This document shows positions 25,817-33,329 of a stretch of 64,000 nt of DNA, in pieces. The notes under the pieces were generated by a model. It was not told the origin of the DNA, searched no databases, and saw only the letters and a program-made list of their open reading frames with translations. The stretch spans positions 4,887 to 68,886 of the forward strand of contig CAZWDL010000026.1 of the NCBI GenBank assembly GCA_964632995.1, written 5' to 3'. Every line of letters begins with the position of its first letter. Positions within the stretch are counted from its first letter, which is position 1. The position numbers and the translations under genes are program-made. This DNA is from CAZWDL01 sp964632995 (GTDB lineage: Bacteria > Bacteroidota > Bacteroidia > Chitinophagales > Saprospiraceae).

Positions 25817-27820
25817 GTGAATACCATCAACACCATACTCATCGCCAACCGCGGCGAAATTGCCCGCCGCATTATCCGCACCTGCCGGCGCCTGGGCATC
25901 CGCAGCGTTGCCGTGTACTCGGAGGCGGACCGCGAAGCGCCCTATGTCCGGGAAGCCGATCTGGCTCTGCATATTGGGGAAGCGGCGGCGGCCAAATCCT
26001 ATCTCGATCAGGACAAAATCCTCGACGCTGCCCGCCGCGCCGGCGCCGACGCCATCCATCCCGGCTACGGTTTCCTTTCGGAAAATGCGGCTTTTGGCCG
26101 CCGCTGTCAGGAAGCCGGATTAATCTTCATCGGTCCTCACCCTGAGGCCATAGAACAAATGGGCTCCAAATCGAGAGCAAAAACCATCATGGAGAAACAC
26201 GGCGTCCCGGTCATCCCCGGCTATCAGGGGGAAGATCAGTCGGTCGAACGCCTCAGCACTGAAATGGAGCGCATCGGCTTTCCTCTGTTGCTAAAGGCTG
26301 CGGCAGGTGGCGGCGGCAAGGGCATGCGCATCGTCCGAAAGGCCAGCGAAATGAAAGAGGCGATCGGGGCCGCCAAACGCGAAGCCCGCGCGGCCTTTGG
26401 CAACGACGAGCTCATCGTCGAGCGCTACTTCCCCTCTGCCCGGCACATCGAATTCCAGGTTTTTGGGGACCAGCACGGCAATGCCATCCATCTCAACGAA
26501 CGGGAGTGTTCCATTCAGCGACGCTACCAGAAAGTGATCGAGGAAAGCCCCTCGCCGGTGCTCCATGAAGCCATCCGGCAAAAGATGGGCGAGGCGGCCG
26601 TCAACGCCGCCAAGGCCATCAGGTACGATAATGCAGGGACTGTTGAATTCATTTACGCCGGAGAGGGCGAGTTCTATTTTCTGGAAGTCAATACGCGGCT
26701 GCAGGTCGAGCACCCCGTCACGGAAATGATCATCGGGATCGATCTCGTTGCTTGGCAAATTACAATTGCACAAGGGCAGCCGCTGCCGCTCGAACAGAAA
26801 GACATCCAGCGCAATGGCTACGCCGTGGAGGCACGCCTCTATGCCGAAGACGCTCGCAATAACTTTCTGCCAGTCACCGGCACGGTTCATCGCTGGGAAC
26901 CGGCCGAAATGGAAGGGCTCCGCTACGACGCCGCCGTAGAAAGCGGCGCTGAAATCGGCATCCACTACGATCCGATGATCGCCAAGATCATCGCCCACGG
27001 CCCCGACCGGCCTGCGGCCATCCGCCGGATGCGCTACGGCCTCGAGCGGCTTATCTGCCTCGGACTGACCACTAATCTGCCCTTCCTGTACCGGCTCTTT
27101 GCCAGGGAAGACTTCCAAAAAGGCGACTACAACACCCACTTCATCGAACAGCAGATGGATCTCGAGACGCTGTACGAATACCCTGAAGAAGTATATCATC
27201 GCGCCGCTGTCGCGCTGACGCTCTACCGCTGGCGGCAACGCTCGGAACGCCCGACACCGCTGTCTTCTCTGCCGTCCGGCTGGCGCAACAACTTTTACCA
27301 GCCGCAGGAAGAAAAGTTTCACATTGTCGAAAAGGATTATACCGTTCGCTACCGCTACTTCAAAGATCACTTTGACTTTTTCATTGAGGACGCCCACTAC
27401 AGCGTAACCCTGATGGAAGGCAGTGAATCGGGCATTCGCCTGGAAATAGATGGCCGGCAGGAGTTCATCCCCTTCGCCAAAGGAAAAGAATGGTATTTCC
27501 TTCACCTCCCCGGCGCCGGTCAAATTATCGCCAAGGCTTACCCCCGTTTTCCGGAAGTAGAGGGCGAAGGCGTCAAAGGAGGCTATCAAGCCCCCATGCC
27601 CGGCGAGGTAATCGACATTCTGGTGGAAGCCGGCAAAACGGTTAAGGCCGGCGACAGCCTGCTCGTTCTCTCCTCTATGAAAATGGAGAACCGCATCGCT
27701 GCCGAAGAGGATGGAACCGTAGAGGAAATCTACGTCCGGCAAGGACAACATGTGGAGGCAGGCGTCCTGTTGGTCAAGATCTCCAAAGAAGAAAATAATG
27801 GTGAAAATCAACAAGGATGA
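25817..27820 (+). CDS. Acyl-CoA carboxylase alpha subunit (biotin carboxylase + biotin carrier)
   Basis: Carboxylates biotin at the expense of ATP, 667 residues, starting with GTG at 25817 (product begins NTINTILIANRGEIARRI). The biotin carboxylase N-lobe, ATP-grasp (KAAAGGGGKGMRIV, ERECSIQRRYQKVIEE, FLEVNTRLQVEHPVTE) and C-lobe span about 1-450. A linker domain follows, then the carrier domain with biotinyl-lysine about K622 in SSMKMEN. Together with the carboxyltransferase at 22680 it makes a complete two-subunit carboxylase of the methylcrotonyl/geranyl-CoA type. The stop overlaps the next start by 4 bp (ATGA, 27817-27820). Confidence 0.94.
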   Translation: MNTINTILIANRGEIARRIIRTCRRLGIRSVAVYSEADREAPYVREADLALHIGEAAAAKSYLDQDKILDAARRAGADAIHPGYGFLSENAAFGRRCQEAGLIFIGPHPEAIEQMGSKSRAKTIMEKHGVPVIPGYQGEDQSVERLSTEMERIGFPLLLKAAAGGGGKGMRIVRKASEMKEAIGAAKREARAAFGNDELIVERYFPSARHIEFQVFGDQHGNAIHLNERECSIQRRYQKVIEESPSPVLHEAIRQKMGEAAVNAAKAIRYDNAGTVEFIYAGEGEFYFLEVNTRLQVEHPVTEMIIGIDLVAWQITIAQGQPLPLEQKDIQRNGYAVEARLYAEDARNNFLPVTGTVHRWEPAEMEGLRYDAAVESGAEIGIHYDPMIAKIIAHGPDRPAAIRRMRYGLERLICLGLTTNLPFLYRLFAREDFQKGDYNTHFIEQQMDLETLYEYPEEVYHRAAVALTLYRWRQRSERPTPLSSLPSGWRNNFYQPQEEKFHIVEKDYTVRYRYFKDHFDFFIEDAHYSVTLMEGSESGIRLEIDGRQEFIPFAKGKEWYFLHLPGAGQIIAKAYPRFPEVEGEGVKGGYQAPMPGEVIDILVEAGKTVKAGDSLLVLSSMKMENRIAAEEDGTVEEIYVRQGQHVEAGVLLVKISKEENNGENQQG

Positions 27821-28443
27821 AAACAAGCCGACAGTTTAAAGACAAGGGGCCTATGCCTGAAGCGGTGTTCCGCGAAAAAATGATGATGTCGCCCAAACGG
27901 CTGCAGCATCCTAAAATCCCCTTTCTGATCTTTACCCCCGTCGCGCTGGCCCTGCTGGCTTATTGCATCTGGCACCCCGGCATTGACTGGCTGTTATTTG
28001 CCGGCGGGCTGGGAGGAGCTATTCTCTTTTGGACCCTTTACGAATACATCGTTCATCGCTACTTTTTCCACATGCAGCCCCGCAGCCCCTTTTGGCGAAA
28101 GCTGCTCTACAGCGTCCACATGGCTCATCACGATTATCCCAACGACAAGCGGCTGATGCTCATCGGGCCGGAGGTAAGCCTGCCTGGATTTGCAGTCTTC
28201 TACGGTCTTTTTTACCTGCTGCTCGGGCATCCGGCCGTTCATGCCTTTATGTTCGGCATGGTCAGCTGCTACCTGGCTTACGACTGGCTGCACTTTGCCG
28301 CACATAATTATCATTTTAAAAATAAACTATTCCAGTACTATCAGCGGCATCACCTGGAGCATCACTTCCAGGACAATGAAAAAAATTACGGTTTTACCAC
28401 CACCGTCTGGGATGAAGTCATGGGCACCAAACTCAAAGATTAA
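27817..28443 (+). CDS. Fatty acid hydroxylase / sterol desaturase superfamily protein
   Basis: Integral membrane di-iron oxygenase, 208 residues with about four hydrophobic segments. The histidine boxes are complete: HRYFFH (about 79-84), HMAHHDYP, HFAAHNYH and HHLEHHF, spaced as in fatty acid 2-hydroxylase-like proteins of this superfamily. Hydroxylation of an alkyl chain, possibly at C-2, is the likely chemistry; the substrate is unknown. It overlaps the carboxylase alpha gene by 4 bp and is followed after 3 bp by the enoyl-CoA hydratase gene, so it is firmly within the operon. A membrane hydroxylase inside a beta-oxidation set suggests it acts on the lipid before or during degradation. Confidence 0.9.
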   Translation: MKTSRQFKDKGPMPEAVFREKMMMSPKRLQHPKIPFLIFTPVALALLAYCIWHPGIDWLLFAGGLGGAILFWTLYEYIVHRYFFHMQPRSPFWRKLLYSVHMAHHDYPNDKRLMLIGPEVSLPGFAVFYGLFYLLLGHPAVHAFMFGMVSCYLAYDWLHFAAHNYHFKNKLFQYYQRHHLEHHFQDNEKNYGFTTTVWDEVMGTKLKD

Positions 28444-28446
28444 ATT

Positions 28447-29268
28447 ATGCTCTACACCAAAGAACAAACGCAAAATATACAGGAGCAAACCTTCGCCTAC
28501 CTGCAGGTGGAAGAAGCGGATCACGTACTGCGTATCACCCTCGACCGGCCGGCTAAAAAGAACGCCCTGAATCCGGTGATGCTCAACGAACTGGCCTACG
28601 CTATGTACTACGCCCGCCACCACCATTCCGTATGGGCGGTGATCATAAAAGCCGAAGGCGACGTCTTCTGCGCCGGCGCCGATCTGAAAGCCTTCATGGG
28701 GAGTACCGAAGAAACAAGCTCCAGCGTCCCCCAACCTGAAGGTGAGGTGCTCATTGGCGAACTGTTCAATAAGCTCTATAAACCCTGTATTGCCCAGGTA
28801 GAAGCCAACGTCTACGCCGGCGGTATGCTCATCCTGGCGGGTTGCACCCACGTGGTAGCAGAAGACGGGATCCAGTTCGGCCTGCCGGAGGTCAAACGCG
28901 GCCTATTCCCCTTCCAGGTGCTGGCCAGCCTGATGGAAGTTATTCCCGCTCGCAAGGCCCTCGACTGGTGCATCCGTGGCTACGACCTCAAGGTAGAACA
29001 GGCCATGATCTGGGGTTTGGTTACGCATTTGACCATGAAAGGAAAAGTGGAGGAGGAAGTCCGCCTACTGCTCGACGACATCCTGGCGAACGCCCCCACC
29101 GCCATCCGCAAGGGCCTGGAAGCCTACGACGAAATACGAAAGCACGACACCGCCAAACTGCACCAATATCTCAGAAATATGTTGATGCAAACGCTGCAAA
29201 CCAAAGACGCGCAAGAAGGACTGAAAGCTTTTCGCGAAAAGCGAGAACCTAAATGGACGGGGGAATGA
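28447..29268 (+). CDS. Enoyl-CoA hydratase/isomerase family protein
   Basis: Crotonase-fold protein of 273 residues. The segments RPAKKNALNPVMLNEL, DVFCAGADLKAFMG (first oxyanion-hole peptide) and EANVYAGGMLILAGC (second) are typical, and FGLPEVKRGLFPF holds the acidic residue region. It could hydrate an enoyl-CoA such as a methylglutaconyl-type product of the upstream carboxylase, but the family is broad and isomerase activity is possible. The start is 3 bp after the hydroxylase stop. Immediately after its stop comes a 120-bp array of 7-bp iterations. Confidence 0.88.
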   Translation: MLYTKEQTQNIQEQTFAYLQVEEADHVLRITLDRPAKKNALNPVMLNELAYAMYYARHHHSVWAVIIKAEGDVFCAGADLKAFMGSTEETSSSVPQPEGEVLIGELFNKLYKPCIAQVEANVYAGGMLILAGCTHVVAEDGIQFGLPEVKRGLFPFQVLASLMEVIPARKALDWCIRGYDLKVEQAMIWGLVTHLTMKGKVEEEVRLLLDDILANAPTAIRKGLEAYDEIRKHDTAKLHQYLRNMLMQTLQTKDAQEGLKAFREKREPKWTGE

Positions 29269-29389
29269 AGGGGAAGTGGGAAGGGGAAGGGGGAAGTCGG
29301 AAGGGGGAAGTCGGAAGGGGGAAGTCGGAAAGCGGGAAGTGGGAAGTCGGAAAGCGGGAAACAGAAGTCGGAAAGCGCAAGTGGGAAGG
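29269..29389. repeat. Heptamer array (GGAAGTC / GGAAGGG type)
   Basis: It starts directly at the stop codon of the enoyl-CoA hydratase gene. The words GGAAGTC, GGAAGGG, GGAAAGC and GGGAAGT follow each other in register for about 120 bp with period 7. A short hairpin CCCGCTT-gaa-AAGCGGG follows at 29405-29421. The rest of the 348-bp spacer holds the palindrome at 29449 and another heptamer array. Confidence 0.8.
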
Positions 29390-29448
29390 TTTCCCCGACC
29401 CGATCCCGCTTGAAAAGCGGGAGAGGACGGGCGAAAATACGAAATTTC

Positions 29449-29485
29449 ACCCTGTGGAATAGTTGCTTCGCGAATTCCAAAGGGT
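29449..29485. repeat. 37-bp palindromic repeat, copy 1
   Basis: ACCCTGTGGAAT (29449-29460) and ATTCCAAAGGGT (29474-29485) form a 12-bp stem with one mismatch. The whole 37 bp matches the reverse complement of 51661-51697 with about five differences, loop included. Confidence 0.75.
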
Positions 29486-29554
29486 TTAGCCGGCCCGAGG
29501 TGACGAGGAGCGGGCAGAAACAGTACAATCGCAAATAACCGGCGAAAAGGGAAA

Positions 29555-29582
29555 AGCGAACAGCTAATAGCCAAAAGCTGAA
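29555..29582. repeat. Heptamer array (AGCGAAC-AGCTAAT-AGCCAAA-AGCTGAA)
   Basis: Four 7-bp units lie about 35 bp before the next start codon. The same word family appears at 51776-51803, also shortly before a gene. Confidence 0.65.
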
Positions 29583-29616
29583 TTGAATCCGTAAGAAAAA
29601 ACAAATACGTTAAAGT

Positions 29617-30561
29617 ATGCAAGCCATCATCTACCACAACCACGGCTCCGCCGATGTGCTGCAGCTCGAAGAGCGGCCCCGTCCCGTCGTGGGTAGTAGT
29701 GAGGTGCTGGTACGCGTCCGGGCCGCCGCCCTAAATCCGGTCGACTGCGAGATCCGGCAGGGCATGCTGCGGCCGGTTTCCAGCTTCGGACTCCCCAGAA
29801 TTCCGGGCAGCGATTTTGCAGGAGAGGTAGTGGAAGCGGGACCCAGCGTTAATCATCTGGGGCCCGGCGATCCGGTCTACGGCATGGCGCCTCCGCTGAG
29901 CGGCGGAGCCTACGCCGAGTACATTGCCTTAAAGGCCGACAAGTTGGCGCCCATGCCGAAGGGAATCACCTTCGAGGAAGCCGCTGCCGTTCCGCTGGTC
30001 GCCCTGACGGCGCTGCAGGCGCTGCGCGACCTGGCGCATATCAAAGCCGGACAGGAGGTGTTTATCCACGGCGGCTCCGGCGGCGTCGGCACCGTGGCTA
30101 TACAACTGGCGAAGTCCTTCGAGGCCCGGGTGACCACCTCCTGCAGCTACCGCAATACGGAGCTGGTCCGCGAGCTCGGCGCCGACGAGGTCATCGATTA
30201 CACCAAAAAAGATTTGACAAAATTGGAAAACAGATATGACATCTACTTCGACGTCTACGGCAATATGCCTTTCCGGCGGGTCAAACATCTGATCCGACCG
30301 CGAGGCCGGCACGTCACGACGATCATTGCCCCCGTCAATTTCCTCACGGCTTTCTGGACGCGTCTGCGCCCCGGCAAACAGGCCCGGGTCGTCGTCGTCA
30401 ATTCCAAAGCCCGCGACCTGGACTTAATCCGGGAAATCGTAGAGGCCGGACAATTAAATCCAGTCGTCGATAAAACTTACCCGCTTGCGGACGCCGCCGC
30501 CGCTCAGAAATACCTGGAGACCAAGCGGGCTAGTGGGAAGGTGGTGCTGAAGGTGGAATGA
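29617..30561 (+). CDS. Zinc-independent quinone oxidoreductase-like (MDR family)
   Basis: NADPH-dependent medium-chain reductase of 314 residues. The GroES-like N-terminal half (LEERPRPVVGSSEVLVRVRA, AAALNPVDCEIRQGM, PGSDFAGEVVEAG) lacks the catalytic zinc cysteine cluster. The Rossmann half contains IHGGSGGVGTVAIQLAK, and the C-terminal NPVVDKTYPLADAAAAQKYLETKRASGKVVL is typical. It may reduce quinones or alpha,beta-unsaturated carbonyls or enoyl thioesters, which would fit a lipid catabolic cluster. Its stop is followed by a heptamer array. Confidence 0.9.
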   Translation: MQAIIYHNHGSADVLQLEERPRPVVGSSEVLVRVRAAALNPVDCEIRQGMLRPVSSFGLPRIPGSDFAGEVVEAGPSVNHLGPGDPVYGMAPPLSGGAYAEYIALKADKLAPMPKGITFEEAAAVPLVALTALQALRDLAHIKAGQEVFIHGGSGGVGTVAIQLAKSFEARVTTSCSYRNTELVRELGADEVIDYTKKDLTKLENRYDIYFDVYGNMPFRRVKHLIRPRGRHVTTIIAPVNFLTAFWTRLRPGKQARVVVVNSKARDLDLIREIVEAGQLNPVVDKTYPLADAAAAQKYLETKRASGKVVLKVE

Positions 30562-30564
30562 GAA

Positions 30565-30587
30565 CTGGGTGCTGGATGCTGGATATT
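30565..30587. repeat. Heptamer array (TGGGTGC-TGGATGC-TGGATAT)
   Basis: Three 7-bp units begin 4 bp after the stop of the quinone oxidoreductase-like gene. Confidence 0.65.
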
Positions 30588-30641
30588 GACCCGACCATCC
30601 CACTTCGCGCTCTGGTTGGGCTCGATGCTTGCCCCTCTGAA

Positions 30642-30728
30642 GCCGCGTAGCGGCGACAGACGGTAGCCTGGGGCGCGAGCCCCAGGAAATTAGAGCATAC
30701 ATTTCGAATGTAAAAGCCGCGTAGCGGC
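30642..30728. repeat. Palindrome cluster with GCCGC-GTA-GCGGC cores
   Basis: Two identical short palindromes GCCGC-gta-GCGGC lie at 30642-30654 and 30716-30728. Between them is a hairpin CCTGGGGC-gcga-GCCCCAGG (30667-30686). Similar cores with other 3-base centres recur at 44931-45050. The rest of the 293-bp spacer before the next gene shows nothing else. Confidence 0.7.
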
Positions 30729-30854
30729 GACATATAATTATTGATTTTTCATCACGGCGCTACTGAGCTCACAGAAGGACATAAGTTAGGAGTAAACACT
30801 TTACCCCAGGATCAAAGAATCATCATTGAAATTCATCAAAGCAAAATCATAAAC

Positions 30855-31879
30855 ATGCACGATAACAAAATCATCATCACCGCCGCCCTGACCGGCGTAC
30901 TCGCCACCCGGCAGCAGAACCCGAACATCCCCTACACCCCGGAGGAGATTGCCGAGGAAGGCGGTGAAATCTTCCGTGAAAACGGTGGTGAGGATTTTGG
31001 CTTGATCCCATGCCTCAATGAGGACGCGCGTTGGATCCAATTCCTTGCCAAGCGTGTGGAAATGTGGCAGGCAGGGGACTTTTAAGACGAATCCCCCATG
31101 CCNNNNNNNNNNGCCGCCGGGCCGTTGACGCCGGCGCCGGCATCCTGCACATCCACGCCCGGCAGGACAACGGCTTCCCCGCCTACGACGTGGAGACCTA
31201 CGCCCGCATCGACGAGGAAGTCAAAAAGCGCTGCCCGGAAGTGATCATCAACTACTCCACCGGCGCCGTCGGTATCGAGCGGGAGCAGCGGATCCACCAG
31301 ATCGAGGCGCTGCAGCCCGATATGGCCGCCCTGAATATGGGCTCCATGAATTACGCCATCTACTCGCGTAAGAAGAAAACCTTTTACCACGATCACGTCT
31401 TCGCCAATCCTTTTAAAGACATCTCTTTCTTCCTTGAGAGAATGAAGAAAGCCGGCACGCGCCCCGAGATGGAGTGCTTCGACACCGGCCATATCAATAA
31501 CGCCCAGCCGCTGATCGACATGGGACTACTGGAGCCACCCTTTCAGTTCAGCCTCATTATGGGCGTGCTCGGCGGTATCCCGGCCACCACGCAGAACCTG
31601 GTCCACCAGGTCAGCCAGCTGCCGCCCCGTAGTTTCTGGCAGGTCATCGGCATCGGCCGCAAGCAGTGGCGCATGGTCGCCGCCGCGCTCACCATGGGCG
31701 GGAACGTGCGCGTAGGCCTGGAAGACAATCTCTACCTGCCCGACGGCGAACTCGCCGCCTCCAACGGCGAACTCGTCGAGGAAGCCGCTCAGCTGGCCAG
31801 GACCGTCGGACTGGAACCGGCTTCCGTCAGCGAAGCTCGCGAAATGCTTGAGTTATCCTTAAAGGTCGATAAAACCTGA
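30855..31879 (+). CDS. Beta-keto acid cleavage enzyme (BKACE, DUF849), interrupted by a chimeric insert and scaffold gap
   Basis: BKACE enzymes condense a beta-keto acid with acetyl-CoA to give acetoacetate and a new acyl-CoA, using zinc. The true N-terminus is at 30855 (MHDNKIIITAALTG, then PNIPYTPEEIAEE ending near 30959). Family sequence resumes after the N gap in another frame with RRAVDAGAGILHIHAR, which has the zinc histidines, and continues through MGSMNYAIYSR and CFDTGHINNAQPL to the stop at 31879. Joined directly, the pieces give about 290 residues, the usual family length, with at most a residue or so missing. The intervening 30960-31102 does not belong: it reads as the end of a ferrochelatase. 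The gene is therefore probably intact in the organism and broken only in this assembly. Confidence 0.8.
30942..31085 (+). pseudogene. Misplaced 3' end of a ferrochelatase (hemH) gene, probable assembly chimera
   Basis: In frame with the BKACE start, the sequence after EEIAEE runs GGEIFRENGGEDFGLIPCLN, then DARWIQFLAKRV and a stop at 31083-31085. ENGGExFxxIPCLN is the characteristic ferrochelatase C-terminus, and family members commonly have LEEI(G/A)xEG just before it. The peptide EEIAEE, 18 bases, is thus plausible in both genes and marks the switch point. The fragment ends 17 bases before the N run. Confidence 0.7.
31103..31112. other. Scaffold gap (10 N)
   Basis: Ten undetermined bases mark a scaffold join of arbitrary length inside the BKACE gene. 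Confidence 1.
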
Positions 31880-31926
31880 GCATAGCCTTGCGCTCTGCCA
31901 TTACACCAACAAAACAACAATACACC

Positions 31927-33132
31927 ATGGAAGCATACCTCTATGATACTATCCGCACCGTACGCGGCAAGGGCAATAAAAAAGGCGCCCTCATCGGCAT
32001 CACGCCTACCCAACTGCTCGTCGAACTGCTCGTCGAACTCCGCCAACGACACGATCTCGACACTTCCCAGGTGGAGGATATCCTCCTGGGCTGCGTCACC
32101 CAGGTGATGGACCAGGGCGCCAACCTCGCTAAAACCGCCGCCCAGCAATCGGGCTACGGCGACCAACTCTGCGGCGTCACCCTCAACCGCTTCTGCGGCT
32201 CCGGCCTCGAAGCGGTCAACCAGGCAGCCGCCTATATCAAAGCCGGCTGGAAAGACCTGCTTCTGGCCGGCGGCGTCGAATCCATGTCGCGCGTGCCTAT
32301 GGGCTTCGACGGCGGCGCCATGGCCATGGACCCTATGGTCGCCCTGCCCGGCCACTTCGTGCCCCAGGGTATCTCCGCCGACCTCATCGCCACAAAGTAC
32401 GGCTACTCCCGCGACGACGTCGACGAGTTTGCTACCCGATCGCAGGAGCGCGCCGCACACGCCCAGGAGCAAGGGTATTTCAAAAAATCCCGCATTCCTG
32501 TCAAGGATATCAACGGCTTCACCGTGCTCGACCGCGATGAAAACATCCGCCCCGGCACCACTAAAGAAATCCTCGGCAAGCTCGAGCCCTCCTTCTCCAT
32601 GATCGGCGCCATGGGCGGCTTTGACGCCGTAGCCATCGACAAGTATCCCGAAGTGGAAACTATCGAACACATTCACCACCCCGGCAACTCCTCGGCCATC
32701 GTCGACGGCGCCGCCATCGCCCTGGTCGGCAGCAAGGAGGCCGGAAAGCGGCTCGGGCTGAAGCCCCGGGCCCGCATCCGCTCCGTAGGCCTCGTAGGCA
32801 CTGATCCGACTATCATGCTCGTCGGACCGGCGCCGGCCAGCCGCAAAGCCCTGCAAAAAGCCGGGATGGAGAAAACAGATATCGATCTGTACGAGGTCAA
32901 TGAAGCCTTCGCCGCCGTGCCCCTGCGCTTTATGGACGACCTCGGCGTACCCCACGACAAGGTCAACGTCAACGGCGGCGCCATCGCTATGGGCCATCCC
33001 CTGGGCGCTACCGGCTGCATGCTCCTCAGCATCCTGCTCGATGAACTGGAACGCCGCGACCTGAATACCGGACTGATTACCCTCTGTATCGGAGGGGGAA
33101 TGGGGATTGCAACGATCGTTGAAAGGCTTTGA
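31927..33132 (+). CDS. Thiolase (acetyl-CoA acyltransferase)
   Basis: Cleaves 3-ketoacyl-CoA to acetyl-CoA and a shortened acyl-CoA; 401 residues from the ATG at 31927. The upstream frame to 31888 is spacer, and conserved thiolase sequence begins at EAYLYDTIRT. The nucleophile C90 is in NRFCGSGLEAVN; NEAFAAV, GGAIAMGHPLGATG (catalytic histidine) and CIGGGMG (second catalytic cysteine) are all present. It is 47 bp after the BKACE stop and two genes ahead of the acyl-CoA dehydrogenase, so with the following FadJ-like gene it supplies the last two steps of beta-oxidation. Confidence 0.96.
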   Translation: MEAYLYDTIRTVRGKGNKKGALIGITPTQLLVELLVELRQRHDLDTSQVEDILLGCVTQVMDQGANLAKTAAQQSGYGDQLCGVTLNRFCGSGLEAVNQAAAYIKAGWKDLLLAGGVESMSRVPMGFDGGAMAMDPMVALPGHFVPQGISADLIATKYGYSRDDVDEFATRSQERAAHAQEQGYFKKSRIPVKDINGFTVLDRDENIRPGTTKEILGKLEPSFSMIGAMGGFDAVAIDKYPEVETIEHIHHPGNSSAIVDGAAIALVGSKEAGKRLGLKPRARIRSVGLVGTDPTIMLVGPAPASRKALQKAGMEKTDIDLYEVNEAFAAVPLRFMDDLGVPHDKVNVNGGAIAMGHPLGATGCMLLSILLDELERRDLNTGLITLCIGGGMGIATIVERL

Positions 33133-33178
33133 GGAGGAAAATGATAACCCTCTATTCCCAACTTGACAGGTTCAGAAA

Positions 33179-33225
33179 CTTCTGCGGTTCTGAATTCTTC
33201 TGTTCTTCTGTTCTGCGGTTCTGTT
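33179..33225. repeat. Octamer array (TTCTGCGG / TTCTTCTG type)
   Basis: Units TTCTGCGG, TTCTGAAT, TTCTTCTG and TTCTGCGG follow in near period 8, about 45 bp after the thiolase stop. The word recalls GGTTCTGC near 7600-7620. Confidence 0.6.
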
Positions 33226-33329
33226 TAATTGAAGATCCAGAACCGTAGAATCCCGTAAAAAGCGGGAAACCGGGAAACAGCAGAAGTAGCCGAAGCCATC
33301 CATTTGATCATCGACAAAATACTACACCA

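Noticed and set aside
26291..27826. 511-residue open frame on the minus strand
   Set aside because: Antisense shadow of the biotin carboxylase gene, produced by its codon bias; no motif in the product.
31789..32997. 402-residue minus-strand frame opposite the thiolase gene
   Set aside because: Antisense to a thiolase with all catalytic residues; composition is typical of a shadow frame.
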